The notes beneath the pieces are model-generated. The model worked only from the letters and a program-made list of their open reading frames with translations. It ran no database searches and was not told the origin of the DNA. Position numbers and translations under genes: made by a program. From Blastopirellula sp. (GTDB lineage: Bacteria; Planctomycetota; Planctomycetia; Pirellulales; Pirellulaceae): a stretch of 36,628 nt of DNA. Positions 1 to 8,733 of the stretch are shown here, in pieces. The first letter of the stretch is position 1; the number at the start of each line of letters is the position of its first letter. The stretch spans positions 88,456 through 125,083 of the forward strand of contig NZVR01000152.1 of the NCBI GenBank assembly GCA_002701545.1, in the 5' to 3' direction.

Positions 1-1
1 G

Positions 2-697
2 AGCTTGCAGCGCGATACGATCATTGCTCTGTTTGATGCTGAGGAACCACCCTACTTTCAAACGCCCGCGATGGGGTCCACTTATTTTTTCACTCACCAG
101 AGACGGCCCGGACCTGTCCATGCGGCGCTGATCATGGACTTGGTCGGGCATGATGTCGAGTTGCCGATGCGCGGCATGGCGACTGTCGAAGATGCGGTGG
201 CGAAGTTGTTGTTCATGACCGGAGCGGAAAGTCATGCCGCATTTCCTCAGCTGATACGTGATTGCCTCCCGGTTCCGGATCTGAGCCTGCTGGCGTCGCT
301 TAATCGCAACGTGGGTGACATGAGTGACCATCATGTCTTTCGGCTGAATGCCGTTCCCTATTTGTTTCTCTCTTGTGGACGGTGGCAACATTATCATCAG
401 GTCACGGATACTCCGGACAAACTCAATTACGAAAAGATGGCCAGTATTGCGTCTTTCCTGGTGACGGTCAGTGAACGACTTGCGGCAACGGACTTACCGC
501 ACGACGAACGCGCCGACACGCCGGAAGGCATTGCCAATGGGGTCGTGGATACGACGTCGCTGGAGTTGGAGCTGATGGAAGATGCCCTGGGGCCCATGCT
601 GCCGCTGTTAACTGCGGCGTTGGGGATGGAATTACTCACCTCCCGCGATGACCTGGATCAACTTGCGTTGCAGCTACAGACGTTCTTTGAGATCTGA
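2..697 (+). CDS. M28-family zinc aminopeptidase-like protein, C-terminal part (5' end outside window)
   Basis: The reading frame is open from the left edge, so this is the last 231 codons or so of a longer gene. What is seen: FDAEEPP near the start matches the M28 motif carrying the catalytic Glu and a metal-binding Glu. A later DLVGHD, then SDHHVF, then YHQVTDTPDKL supply the Asp and His that complete the two-zinc site in this family. From the family, the protein would remove N-terminal amino acids from peptides or act as a glutaminyl-cyclase-like enzyme; the fragment does not decide between them. The last 60 residues or so are a less conserved helical tail. The TTG at position 5 is not a credible start because the N-terminal half of an M28 domain is missing. 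The gene converges on the HEAT-repeat gene, with about 105 bases between the stops. Confidence 0.85.
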   Translation, partial: SLQRDTIIALFDAEEPPYFQTPAMGSTYFFTHQRRPGPVHAALIMDLVGHDVELPMRGMATVEDAVAKLLFMTGAESHAAFPQLIRDCLPVPDLSLLASLNRNVGDMSDHHVFRLNAVPYLFLSCGRWQHYHQVTDTPDKLNYEKMASIASFLVTVSERLAATDLPHDERADTPEGIANGVVDTTSLELELMEDALGPMLPLLTAALGMELLTSRDDLDQLALQLQTFFEI

Positions 698-803
698 GCT
701 GTGGGAGTCCGCGCGTGACAGCCCGTCTGTGGAGTTGTTCAAGAATTGTGCCGTTGCAGACGGTGGATGGCAGAACGTTCGGTACCTGACGAGGTGGTTC
801 AGG

Positions 804-2399
804 TTACTTGCGGAGCTGAATGGACACGCTATCAAAGATCGCTGCGCCGCCGGCACGTCCGCTGCGTTCCAATCCGATGCGGTTGAATTTGCCGAGCTGC
901 TCTCGAGTCACGGTGTACGAGTGGAAAAACTTCCGCTTAGCCCCTTCGCCTTGAATCACCTCCACGTCAATCTTGGCTCCCTGGGGAGTGCGTGTCACGG
1001 TCATGTTCATCTCGTGCATGACGTTGGGTGTCGGGGTGAATCCGAGATTCGTGTTGCTGACCAGATAGTCGTGGGCATCGACTGTTTCAATTCGGAATCC
1101 ACCACCGGGGTACGCCGGGTGAAACAGCGCCTTGACGCGACCGACGGACAGTCCGATGTGATAACCGCCCTGCCCCGCCGCCTCACCGGTCAGTTTGCCT
1201 CGTACCTCGACAACCCTTGGCCACTCACGTTGTCCGAACAGTTTTTCAGAAGTCACACATAAGCGTTGATCAGCCTCGGCATGGTTGCCTTCGAGCCGTA
1301 AATTACCGTTTGTGACACTCGCTCGAGTGGGCTGGTCCGTTTCGTACTGAAATCGTTTATACCCCCCCGTGACATCTCGGGACGGTACGCTGAACGTTTC
1401 CTCCAACGCACTCTTGCCAAGACGCAAGTTGAGGCGTTTTAACTCCAGTTTCGTGATGGGCGCGTCAGGCAAGTTGCGTTCGGCCCAAGTGCGCCACACC
1501 TCCGCGAGCGCGCGTTGTTCGTCGCTGACGAGTTCCTGGTCGAAAACCGCTTCGAGCAGTCCGAGTGCTTGGAGGTAGATTTCCGGGTTTTTCGACTCCA
1601 GCAAAGCAATCAGTATGCGGGCAATTTCGCGAGGTTGGCGATCAATCAATGCGCGGGCTGCCGCTAACCGTAGTGCTTCATGATCACTTCGCAGAAACGG
1701 TGTAATGACTTCCACTGCTTCATCACCGAGTGCGACTTCGATGGCCACAATCGCAATCGCCTGCATCTTGATGTCGTGATTTGCCAGGATCTCGTGTAGC
1801 TGTGCGCGATGCGTCTCATTGACCGTGGCCCAAATGGTTTCGGCTGCAGTCTGATAAAGATGAGTGACTTCGGTCTGTGCTGCGATGGCAAGTACGATCG
1901 GTGTAGCTTCTGCCTCACGGCGATGCCGCAGCAATAACAAAGCAGCGCGGGTCAGCGCCTCGCGTCTGTCCAATATTTCGGGTGAGTCGACGTTTTCCAG
2001 AAGTCGTTCGGCGCTGATACGTATCTCCGCGTCGTCCGATTTCAGCGCGGCCACCAGCTGTGGTCGTGCCTCAATTCCAATCTCCAGGATGGCGTCGTAC
2101 GCCGCTCGACGGACTTGGTATTTGTCATCGCCCAAATCACGAGTCAGGTCATCGAGCCGTTGTTGGAGGTTCGGGTCGGGTAGTAAGCTTTTCAAGAATT
2201 TGAGTTGACTCGCAGTATCTTGCGGGACCCCGTATTGCTTGAGAATGCTCAACGCCTCATGGTGCGCGGTGTCTTGATCTTCGCCGCCTGCCTGCGCCCA
2301 GCTCAAGAGCGAGCAGGCCAGTAACGTGGCAAAGAAAGCAACGTACCGACGGATGCTCCATTCGGCTCGGGTGCGGTTTCTCGGAGTCGGTGTTGGCAT
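804..2399 (-). CDS. Exported HEAT-repeat protein with C-terminal lectin-like region
   Basis: About 531 residues from the ATG at 2399; an in-frame ATG at 2423 would add eight residues, and neither has a clear ribosome binding site. The first 40 residues form a signal peptide: Arg-rich start, hydrophobic YVAFFATLLACSLLSWA, then a likely cleavage after AQA. Residues 60-300 are helical pairs of HEAT type with recurring Asp/Arg turns, for example LGDDKYQVRRAAYDAIL and LKSDDAEIRISAERLL. The last 170 residues are predicted beta-rich (QREWPRVVEVRGKLTGE, GFRIETVDAHDYLV, NRIGLERSGRAGGAAIF), resembling the concanavalin-like or DUF1583-like modules common in planctomycete exported proteins. No catalytic motif is visible. 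A scaffold or binding role in the periplasm or at the surface is inference. The gene stands alone between two genes it does not overlap. Confidence 0.75.
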   Translation of the reverse strand: MPTPTPRNRTRAEWSIRRYVAFFATLLACSLLSWAQAGGEDQDTAHHEALSILKQYGVPQDTASQLKFLKSLLPDPNLQQRLDDLTRDLGDDKYQVRRAAYDAILEIGIEARPQLVAALKSDDAEIRISAERLLENVDSPEILDRREALTRAALLLLRHRREAEATPIVLAIAAQTEVTHLYQTAAETIWATVNETHRAQLHEILANHDIKMQAIAIVAIEVALGDEAVEVITPFLRSDHEALRLAAARALIDRQPREIARILIALLESKNPEIYLQALGLLEAVFDQELVSDEQRALAEVWRTWAERNLPDAPITKLELKRLNLRLGKSALEETFSVPSRDVTGGYKRFQYETDQPTRASVTNGNLRLEGNHAEADQRLCVTSEKLFGQREWPRVVEVRGKLTGEAAGQGGYHIGLSVGRVKALFHPAYPGGGFRIETVDAHDYLVSNTNLGFTPTPNVMHEMNMTVTRTPQGAKIDVEVIQGEGAKRKFFHSYTVTREQLGKFNRIGLERSGRAGGAAIFDSVSIQLRK

Positions 2400-2597
2400 G
2401 GTAAAGCTGAGGTGGTGAAACACGCTATCGGCCGCTTGCAGGCTGCGAAGTCAGCCACTCGCTTCATCCTACCTTGCGTCGCTACGAATTCCATCGGCGG
2501 CAAGCAAAAAAGTGGCGGGCCGAATCCCGGCTGTGTAGTCGGTGTTACCCATTGCTGCACGGCGCAAGACACGCTGGTTTGGATTGCTTGTGCAGGA

Positions 2598-3767
2598 TTA
2601 GCTGGAAAGGGGTGACATCCATGCACGGGAGCCAAGCTGACCGGCAGCGTAGTCCTGCAAATGTTGGACGACCCGGATCGCCATCTGGAGTCGATGTTCG
2701 GCGCGACAGCCTGTCAGGGGGGGCACATCCATGCCCGCCGCTACCAGTAACTCCTCCAGATTCTGAAAGTTGCACCGCCATTTTCCAAAAATGGATTTGA
2801 GTGTGAGGCATCGAGGCAGGGTTGCGTTGCTGTTACGCAGCAGTTGTGCAGTGCGTTCGTGATAGACGACCAGGGTGTCATGAGGACGCAGGAAGGTTTG
2901 CCATTGCCGCCGAAATTCCTGTTCTGAGACAGCGGTTGGTAGACCCGCGATGGACAGACGCATGTGTGCCACGTGACTTGCCGAGAGCGGTTGGTTTTGG
3001 TGTATCAAGGCAGAGAAGGGTTCGCCGCTTCCAAGTCGTTGTGCGAACCAATTGACCGGCAACCGCTCGTTGGGAGTCTGCCCCGGCGTCGCTTCACCAT
3101 AAGCGACCACCAGACGCTCAGGGTTCTCCAGCAAGGAACGCGGGATGCCACGATGATTGGGCGGGCGTACTTTTCTACGCCGCCATGCCGCTTGGGACGC
3201 CGAGTGGTCGAGTTGCTCTTCGATCATGCGATCGAACGCTGTGATCAGTTGGTCGATGGACTCGGTCTCGGGTTCCAGGGCTTGCAGCGCCGCGGCGGTC
3301 GCTTCTAACGTCGAAAGGCTATGCAAGTGAGGTTCGCGTCGTATCCGGTAACGCCCTGGAGAGGCAGGCGAGATGCGATAGCGTGGCAACGACTGAATCT
3401 GTGGAACATCGCGCAGCATGGTATGCGCCTGATGCCAGGTGCCATCAATCATCACCAGTTGGCTCGGTTTTTCGTCTTCCGTCAATTCGCTCAGGTCCCG
3501 CGCGGACTCGGCTGGGTAAAGTAATCCGGCATCGGGTGCCAGTGGCAGTTCGTGTTGGCCGAACCGTTGGTTGTGGTCGGTGATCAAGTGGCATTGCCGA
3601 AGCGATTTACGCACGATGCGGGCTGTATTGAACGGATGAGACCGTTCACCCACATGCTGTAAAATGAGAATGCTGGTCTGATTGTCGATGCGCGGAATGG
3701 CATCACAGAAGCAAGCTGATGCGGGACGCCAGCAATCGTAGCAGCGTTCACGGATCCATTCTTCCAC
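2598..3767 (-). CDS. DTW-domain tRNA-uridine aminocarboxypropyltransferase-like protein with extra C-terminal domain
   Basis: The first 190 residues or so carry the DTW signature: four Cys (CYDCWRP...CFC) near the N-terminus, the name-giving DGTW in LVMIDGTWHQA, and RREPHLHSLSTLEA. DTW proteins such as E. coli TapT transfer the 3-amino-3-carboxypropyl group from S-adenosylmethionine to tRNA uridine. The remaining 190 residues or so are not part of the usual short DTW protein; they contain LVVAYGEAT, a central helical part and a final EHRLQMAIRVVQHL that vaguely recall a DEDD 3'-5' exonuclease fold without its full acid set. The start is uncertain: no ATG exists upstream of the Cys motif. I chose GTG at 3767, just before the Cys motif; TTG at 3857 is an alternative and the frame stays open to 3941. 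The gene is divergent from tex, very close to it. Confidence 0.8.
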   Translation of the reverse strand: MEEWIRERCYDCWRPASACFCDAIPRIDNQTSILILQHVGERSHPFNTARIVRKSLRQCHLITDHNQRFGQHELPLAPDAGLLYPAESARDLSELTEDEKPSQLVMIDGTWHQAHTMLRDVPQIQSLPRYRISPASPGRYRIRREPHLHSLSTLEATAAALQALEPETESIDQLITAFDRMIEEQLDHSASQAAWRRRKVRPPNHRGIPRSLLENPERLVVAYGEATPGQTPNERLPVNWFAQRLGSGEPFSALIHQNQPLSASHVAHMRLSIAGLPTAVSEQEFRRQWQTFLRPHDTLVVYHERTAQLLRNSNATLPRCLTLKSIFGKWRCNFQNLEELLVAAGMDVPPLTGCRAEHRLQMAIRVVQHLQDYAAGQLGSRAWMSPLSS

Positions 3768-3893
3768 TTGGTGTCCAGTCGCGCAGAGGGTAGACAGGTT
3801 GGGTTTCGGGATGGCACCCTCGACAAAGCAGTCTGCTGCCCTGTAGGTTACCAACAAGCTGATATTGTGCTCTCGGGATCCCGGAATTGCCAC

Positions 3894-6080
3894 ATGGACG
3901 AATCGACATTTGCCTGCTTTGACCTCCAGCAAACCGCTCACCAGATTGCTGCGGATTCTGGTGTGAAAGCGAGCCAGGTGAGGCAGGCGATCGAGCTGCT
4001 GGAAGACGGGAACACGCTTCCCTTCATTGCACGTTATCGCAAGGAAGCAACAGGTGGTTTAGACGAAATCGCTCTGCGGTACATCGAGGATGCGCTGGCG
4101 AAAGCACATGCTTTGGCCGATCGTAAACAGACCATCTTGCGGACGATGGACCAGCAAGGGGTTTTGACCTCGGGTCTGAAGCAGCAAATCGTGCAGTGCA
4201 CCGACAAGCAGGTATTGGAAGATCTCTATTTGCCATTCAAGCCCAAGCGTCGGACACGCGCGTCGGTGGCGCGTGAGCGTGGCTTGCAGCCCTTGGCGGA
4301 TTTGCTGTTGCAAGAAGGCGAGTTGGAACGTTCTCGTGCGGAGTTGCTGCGCTCGTTTGTCGACCCAGACAACGAGATTCCCGACTCGCAGGCTGCGCTG
4401 CAGGGGGCGTGTGATATTGTTGCCGAGCAGTGGGCGGAACGAGGTGATCTGCGCCGCTGGCTAAGTCAGCAGGCGACCGATTACGGCCGCGTGCGTTCCA
4501 AGGTGAAACGCGGCAAGAAGCAGGATGCAGCAAAGTTCGAAATGTACTTTGACTACCAGGAACCTGTGAAGCGGATTCCTTCACATCGACTGCTCGCCAT
4601 GCAACGTGGTGAGGCGGAGGGTTTGCTACGCGTGAGTTTGCAACTCGAGGACGAGTTTGTCGTTCGTAAATTGAAATCGCAGCTGTTGCAGAACCGCAAG
4701 TTTGCCTTCTACCGGGAACTGGTATCGACCGTTGAGGATTGTTATCAGCGATTACTTTTGCCCGCTGTGGAATCGTCCACCTTGCAAGATTTGAAAGAGC
4801 ATGCGGATGAGGAGGCCATTCAGGTCTTTGCCCAGAACCTGCGAGAACTGCTGTTGGCGGCGCCGGCAGGACCTGAGGTGACTTTGGGGTTGGATCCAGG
4901 GTTTCGTACCGGCTGTAAGGTTGCCGTGGTGGATAGTACGGGCAGATTTCTGGAAAGTTGTACGATCTATCCCACACCGCCACGGAATGATGTCAAACGG
5001 GCCACCACTCAGTTGCTGGATTTGATCACGCGCCATCAAGTTAGTCTCATTGCCATCGGGAATGGGACTGCATCGCGCGAGACAGATGCGTTTGTTCGTG
5101 ATGTATTGGCGCAACTCGCCACGGAACAGGAGAACGTGCCTACCAAGGTGATGGTCAGCGAATCCGGAGCATCGATCTATTCGGCCAGTGAATTGGCTGC
5201 CCGTGAGTATCCGGATTTGGATGTGACGGTGCGGGGAGCGATCAGCATTGCCCATCGCGTGCAGGATCCGCTGGCCGAACTGGTGAAGATCGATCCTAAA
5301 TCAATCGGCGTGGGGCAATATCAACACGACGTCAATCAGACGCTGTTGCGCCGCAGTCTGGACCGCGAAGTGCAGTCGTGCGTGAATGCCGTGGGAGTTG
5401 ACGTCAACATGGCCAGTAGCGCGTTGCTGACGCATGTGTCTGGCATCGGAGAAAAACTGGCAGAACGCATCGTCGAACACCGAGATGCCAAAGGCAAGTT
5501 CGGTTGTCGTGATGACTTGCGAAAGGTCTCACGATTGGGCCAGCGCGCGTATCAACAAGCGGCGGGCTTCCTCCGCATTCAAGACAGTGTTCAACCTCTG
5601 GATAACTCTGCCGTGCACCCGGAAAGCTACCACATTGTTGAAAAAATGGCCGGCCAGCTGGGAGTCAAATCGCAACAACTGGTCGGTAATGCCAGCCTGG
5701 CGGGGCAGCTTAACGCTGAGGATTTCATCGACGAGACCCACGGACTGCCCACGATTGAAGATATCCTGAGTGAGTTGGCCAAGCCGGGGCGAGACCCGCG
5801 AAGCGAATTCAAGGTTGCCGAATTTGCCGAAGGTGTGCACGACCTGGAAGACCTGCAAACCGGAATGCGTTTGGAAGGGACCGTCACCAATGTCACCAGA
5901 TTTGGCGCGTTTGTCGACATCGGAGTCCATCAGGATGGCTTGGTCCACATTTCGGAACTGGCCAACGAGTATGTAAATGACCCCGGTGACGTGGTCTCTG
6001 TCGGTGATGTGGTGCGCGTGGTTGTGCTCGAAGTCGATCTCGCGCGGCGGCGCATTGCGCTCTCACGCAAGCAAGCTTGA
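3894..6080 (+). CDS. tex: Tex-family transcription accessory / RNA-binding protein
   Basis: 728 residues, slightly shorter than typical Tex (about 770). Domains in order: N-terminal helical Tex_N region with the hallmark TLPFIARYRKEATGGLDE (about 40-60); YqgF-like RNase-H-fold domain beginning TLGLDPGFRTGCKVAVVD (about 330); the conserved SESGASIYSASELA and SIGVGQYQHDVNQ segments; a helix-hairpin-helix region LTHVSGIGEKLAERIVEH (about 510); and a C-terminal S1 domain GTVTNVTRFGAFVDIGVHQDGLVHISEL (about 660-725). Tex binds nucleic acid and is linked to transcription and ribosome-associated processes in the cytoplasm; the YqgF domain is generally thought to be catalytically inactive. The start is ATG 3894, giving MDESTFACFDL. 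The frame extends upstream to a TTG at 3768, but that stretch overlaps the DTW gene and has no Tex-like content. No frameshift or missing domain is seen. Confidence 0.97.
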   Translation: MDESTFACFDLQQTAHQIAADSGVKASQVRQAIELLEDGNTLPFIARYRKEATGGLDEIALRYIEDALAKAHALADRKQTILRTMDQQGVLTSGLKQQIVQCTDKQVLEDLYLPFKPKRRTRASVARERGLQPLADLLLQEGELERSRAELLRSFVDPDNEIPDSQAALQGACDIVAEQWAERGDLRRWLSQQATDYGRVRSKVKRGKKQDAAKFEMYFDYQEPVKRIPSHRLLAMQRGEAEGLLRVSLQLEDEFVVRKLKSQLLQNRKFAFYRELVSTVEDCYQRLLLPAVESSTLQDLKEHADEEAIQVFAQNLRELLLAAPAGPEVTLGLDPGFRTGCKVAVVDSTGRFLESCTIYPTPPRNDVKRATTQLLDLITRHQVSLIAIGNGTASRETDAFVRDVLAQLATEQENVPTKVMVSESGASIYSASELAAREYPDLDVTVRGAISIAHRVQDPLAELVKIDPKSIGVGQYQHDVNQTLLRRSLDREVQSCVNAVGVDVNMASSALLTHVSGIGEKLAERIVEHRDAKGKFGCRDDLRKVSRLGQRAYQQAAGFLRIQDSVQPLDNSAVHPESYHIVEKMAGQLGVKSQQLVGNASLAGQLNAEDFIDETHGLPTIEDILSELAKPGRDPRSEFKVAEFAEGVHDLEDLQTGMRLEGTVTNVTRFGAFVDIGVHQDGLVHISELANEYVNDPGDVVSVGDVVRVVVLEVDLARRRIALSRKQA

Positions 6081-6331
6081 AAAACTACCCCAGCGTGACT
6101 CGGCACTTTGTCTGTGAGACGGCGGTGTCGCCCGTGTCTGCTATCGTGGCTCTTGTCTCCAAGCGACCAGCCAGACTGGAAAAGTCGCTGCGTGATGACT
6201 GTCCCGTGCCGCTGCTTGCATTACCATGGCAGAGTTGGCGAGCAGCATCATGCTGTGCGAGCGGGAGGATGATGACGGCGTTGTTGCCGAGCGAATTTGG
6301 GAAGGTACTTGGTAGTTGTGGGAGTCAAGCG

Positions 6332-7354
6332 ATGGCCACGCGGTTTGCACTAACAGGTTGGGAGTTTGTATCCGAGCAGAGCTGCTGGATTTTCTGGGGC
6401 CGGTGCGGTTTGTTGCTGATGCTTCTGGGTAGTCTGGCGAGAACCCAACTGGCGGCGGGCGAGCCAGTGCAGCCCGTGGGTTTCAAACATGCCGGGATCA
6501 CCCGGGCGTGGGAAAAGTACGGGCGACAATTGAGCTTTGGAAAAGGTCAGACGCTGGCACTGGTCGACGACGGCTGCAAGTTGTCGATGCCGGAGTGGTC
6601 GAAGTCCGGTGGTGATCAGCCGAAGGTGCTGGTCACGTATGACAGTGTGGATGGAGACGATAATCCGCAGCACGAAGGTCGAGGCTATCACGGGTCAACG
6701 ATTGGGATCCCGTCGTCTTTGAATTATCAAGGCAAATGGGGAGTCGCGTACAACAATCAAATCGCGGTGATTCGTGCACTGGAATGTTGCCATTGCAATG
6801 TCCGGGATGGCAAAACGGTTGCCCAGGCGTTGCAGTGGATCATGGAACACCATCAACAATATCGGATCACCACCGTCAACTTGGCGCCGGTGGATGACAA
6901 GGAACATGCTCAGCCTGTGGCAACCGCGATGGATGCCAAGCTGTTGCAATTGCGAAAGTTGGGGATCTGGGTGAGTGCTCCGACGGGGAATCACAACTAT
7001 ACCCGGGGGATTTCCTGGCCGGCGTGTCAGCCCGGCTGTTTTGCCGTGGGGGCGGTGCGGCAGGGCAAGGACGAAGTGTATCTCGACCGCCACGCGAAAG
7101 TGGATTTGGTCGTCCCGGCCGCAGCAACTTCATCATCCAATGCGATTGCCTGTGGAGCCGCTATGGTGATCCGTGAAGCGATCGAGCAAGCGGATTATGA
7201 TTGGCAAGCGGACGGTGCAAATCTGCCGGAAGCGATGCTGGCGATCATGCAGAAAACGGGTGTGGAGGTTGCAGACCCGGCCACCAAGCGAAGCTATCGA
7301 CGGCTGGATCTGGAGGCGGCGCTGGACCATGTCTTTGCTGGCCAACGCCGGTAA
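6332..7354 (+). CDS. Small exported subtilisin-like (S8) serine protease
   Basis: 340 residues from ATG 6332, which is preceded by GGGAG at a good distance. The frame is open further upstream to the tex stop, but that part has no recognisable content. A hydrophobic segment at residues 19-43 (CGLLLMLLGSLA) followed by QLAAGE suggests a signal peptide. Subtilase catalytic positions can be placed: D79 in LALVDDGC, H120 in GYHGSTIG, oxyanion N220 in SAPTGNHN, and S267 in AAATSSSNAIACGAA, which lines up with the usual GTSMAAP segment. The Gly before TS and the Pro after it are replaced, so activity is probable but unproven. There is no clear inhibitory prodomain and the protein is short for the family. 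ECCHC and further Cys residues may form disulphides. The gene lies 250 bases after tex and converges on the coiled-coil lipoprotein gene. Confidence 0.8.
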   Translation: MATRFALTGWEFVSEQSCWIFWGRCGLLLMLLGSLARTQLAAGEPVQPVGFKHAGITRAWEKYGRQLSFGKGQTLALVDDGCKLSMPEWSKSGGDQPKVLVTYDSVDGDDNPQHEGRGYHGSTIGIPSSLNYQGKWGVAYNNQIAVIRALECCHCNVRDGKTVAQALQWIMEHHQQYRITTVNLAPVDDKEHAQPVATAMDAKLLQLRKLGIWVSAPTGNHNYTRGISWPACQPGCFAVGAVRQGKDEVYLDRHAKVDLVVPAAATSSSNAIACGAAMVIREAIEQADYDWQADGANLPEAMLAIMQKTGVEVADPATKRSYRRLDLEAALDHVFAGQRR

Positions 7355-7428
7355 CCCAGGGCGAAGAACACGCTGGCGCAGTGCTGTTGGTTTCCCGCAG
7401 TGAGCATGCTTAGAGACAAGCGAGCAGA

Positions 7429-8724
7429 TTACGCTGCGTGTTGGTCGGGATGTTCGCGTGCCGGTAACACCGTACCAGACACAGGAGCATCCGCTGCGGT
7501 GTGCAGCTCGGCCTGATTGACAGTTGGTCTCCAGCGATTTCGTAAAAGCCAGAACAACAGGCCAGTGACGGCAATTGCCAACAGGGACAACTGTAAGGTT
7601 CTCCAAAAGAAATGATCGATCAGGTGCGGGGCCGCCTGTGTCAGTTCTTTGGTGCGTTGGCGAGTGATCGCATCGGTAGTTTGCAGCGTGGCCTGGGCGA
7701 TGTTGCGTAATTCTTGGCTGAGCGCTTCCCGCTCTTGGCTTAACTCGTCCAATGTTGCGATGCGCTCCTGACTGAGGTCTTCGAGAACGACTGCCCGTTC
7801 GCTCTCCAGGCCTGCCATGGTCTCCCGTCGCATGCGTTCCACATCACTGAGGATAGCCTGCCGTTCGGCGGCGACCATGCGCTCAATCGCCTGGCGTTCA
7901 CGCCCGATGAGTGCTGGAAAAGTATCTGCCAGTTGGGAGAGCCGAGAGGCTGCCGCCGCTGCGGCTGAGAGGTCTTGTAGTGGCTGCTGAACCAGCTCTT
8001 GCTGGGAGGTGTCGATGATCAGTAGTTGGGCTTCCCAGCGAGCCTGTTTCGGCAGGTGCTCGGCGAATAAGACGGAGAGCTTTTTGAGTTCATCCACGTC
8101 TTCCCCGAGGTTGGCAATCACCTGGAACATTTCATGGTCAGGTGCCTTCACCTCCTCGATATACCGTGAGGCGATGGGTTCACGGTCAAAATACAGGGTG
8201 GTCAATGGGAAGTCGGCAGCAAATTGTGCGACGAAGGTTTCCCCGAGGCGAAGATTGCCACCGAGAGTTTGCGAGATATGCTGTAGCCGCCGGTCGAATG
8301 CCTGGCATTCTGCGATCAGCATCGGCTGCCACTGGTCAAAATGTGCCGTTGGGGGTGGGTTTTGAAACATGTTCAGCATCTGGCGATTCAAGATCCAGAC
8401 ATCCAGGTAGGACGCAAGTGGATCGGGACGTGTGCCGGCCTGAAAGCAGGACGAGATGCCGTTAATCTTCCACAGCAACGCTTTCCGTTGCAGTGCCGGG
8501 TTCTGCGCGTGAGCCAAGATTTCGTCGGCTCGGATCTCGATACGATCGGCCATGTGGGTGACCAATTCATTGACCATCACGCGTAGCTGATGGGAAGACA
8601 GTTGTGCCTCGGCGGCTTCTCTTTCGAGCATCCCCTGTTGCTTGGGAACTTGCTGACATCCGCACAGCAGCAAGCACAGAGTGCAAGCAAAGGTGACGCT
8701 CTGAGCGGAGGCTTGTCGCAGCAT
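7429..8724 (-). CDS. Lipoprotein with hendecad coiled coil and C-terminal membrane helix, function unknown
   Basis: 431 residues. The N-terminus is a lipoprotein signal: hydrophobic core CTLCLLLCGC with C23 as the likely lipidated Cys. Residues 30-270 are mostly helical with no motif I recognise. Residues 274-339 fall into six consecutive 11-residue units of pattern x-x-E-R-x-x-x-L-x-x-L (for example SQERIATLDEL then SQEREALSQEL), the signature of a hendecad coiled coil. A hydrophobic helix at about 377-394 (LLAIAVTGLLFWLL) is followed by RNRWR, predicting that the last 35 residues are cytoplasmic. A lipid anchor at one end and a membrane helix at the other suggest either a double-anchored protein in one membrane or an envelope-spanning tether; this is inference. 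The start has AGGCAAG upstream. It is the second gene of a pair, 9 bases after its neighbour. Confidence 0.75.
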   Translation of the reverse strand: MLRQASAQSVTFACTLCLLLCGCQQVPKQQGMLEREAAEAQLSSHQLRVMVNELVTHMADRIEIRADEILAHAQNPALQRKALLWKINGISSCFQAGTRPDPLASYLDVWILNRQMLNMFQNPPPTAHFDQWQPMLIAECQAFDRRLQHISQTLGGNLRLGETFVAQFAADFPLTTLYFDREPIASRYIEEVKAPDHEMFQVIANLGEDVDELKKLSVLFAEHLPKQARWEAQLLIIDTSQQELVQQPLQDLSAAAAAASRLSQLADTFPALIGRERQAIERMVAAERQAILSDVERMRRETMAGLESERAVVLEDLSQERIATLDELSQEREALSQELRNIAQATLQTTDAITRQRTKELTQAAPHLIDHFFWRTLQLSLLAIAVTGLLFWLLRNRWRPTVNQAELHTAADAPVSGTVLPAREHPDQHAA

Positions 8725-8733
8725 GAATCTTGC

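Noticed and set aside
648-1262. 204-codon plus-strand open frame
   Set aside because: It lies antisense to the HEAT-repeat gene and overlaps the end of the M28 gene; its translation has no recognisable domain, while the minus-strand frame has a signal peptide and repeats.
4237-4983. 248-codon minus-strand open frame
   Set aside because: Fully antisense to tex, with Pro/Arg/Ala-rich content typical of shadow frames.
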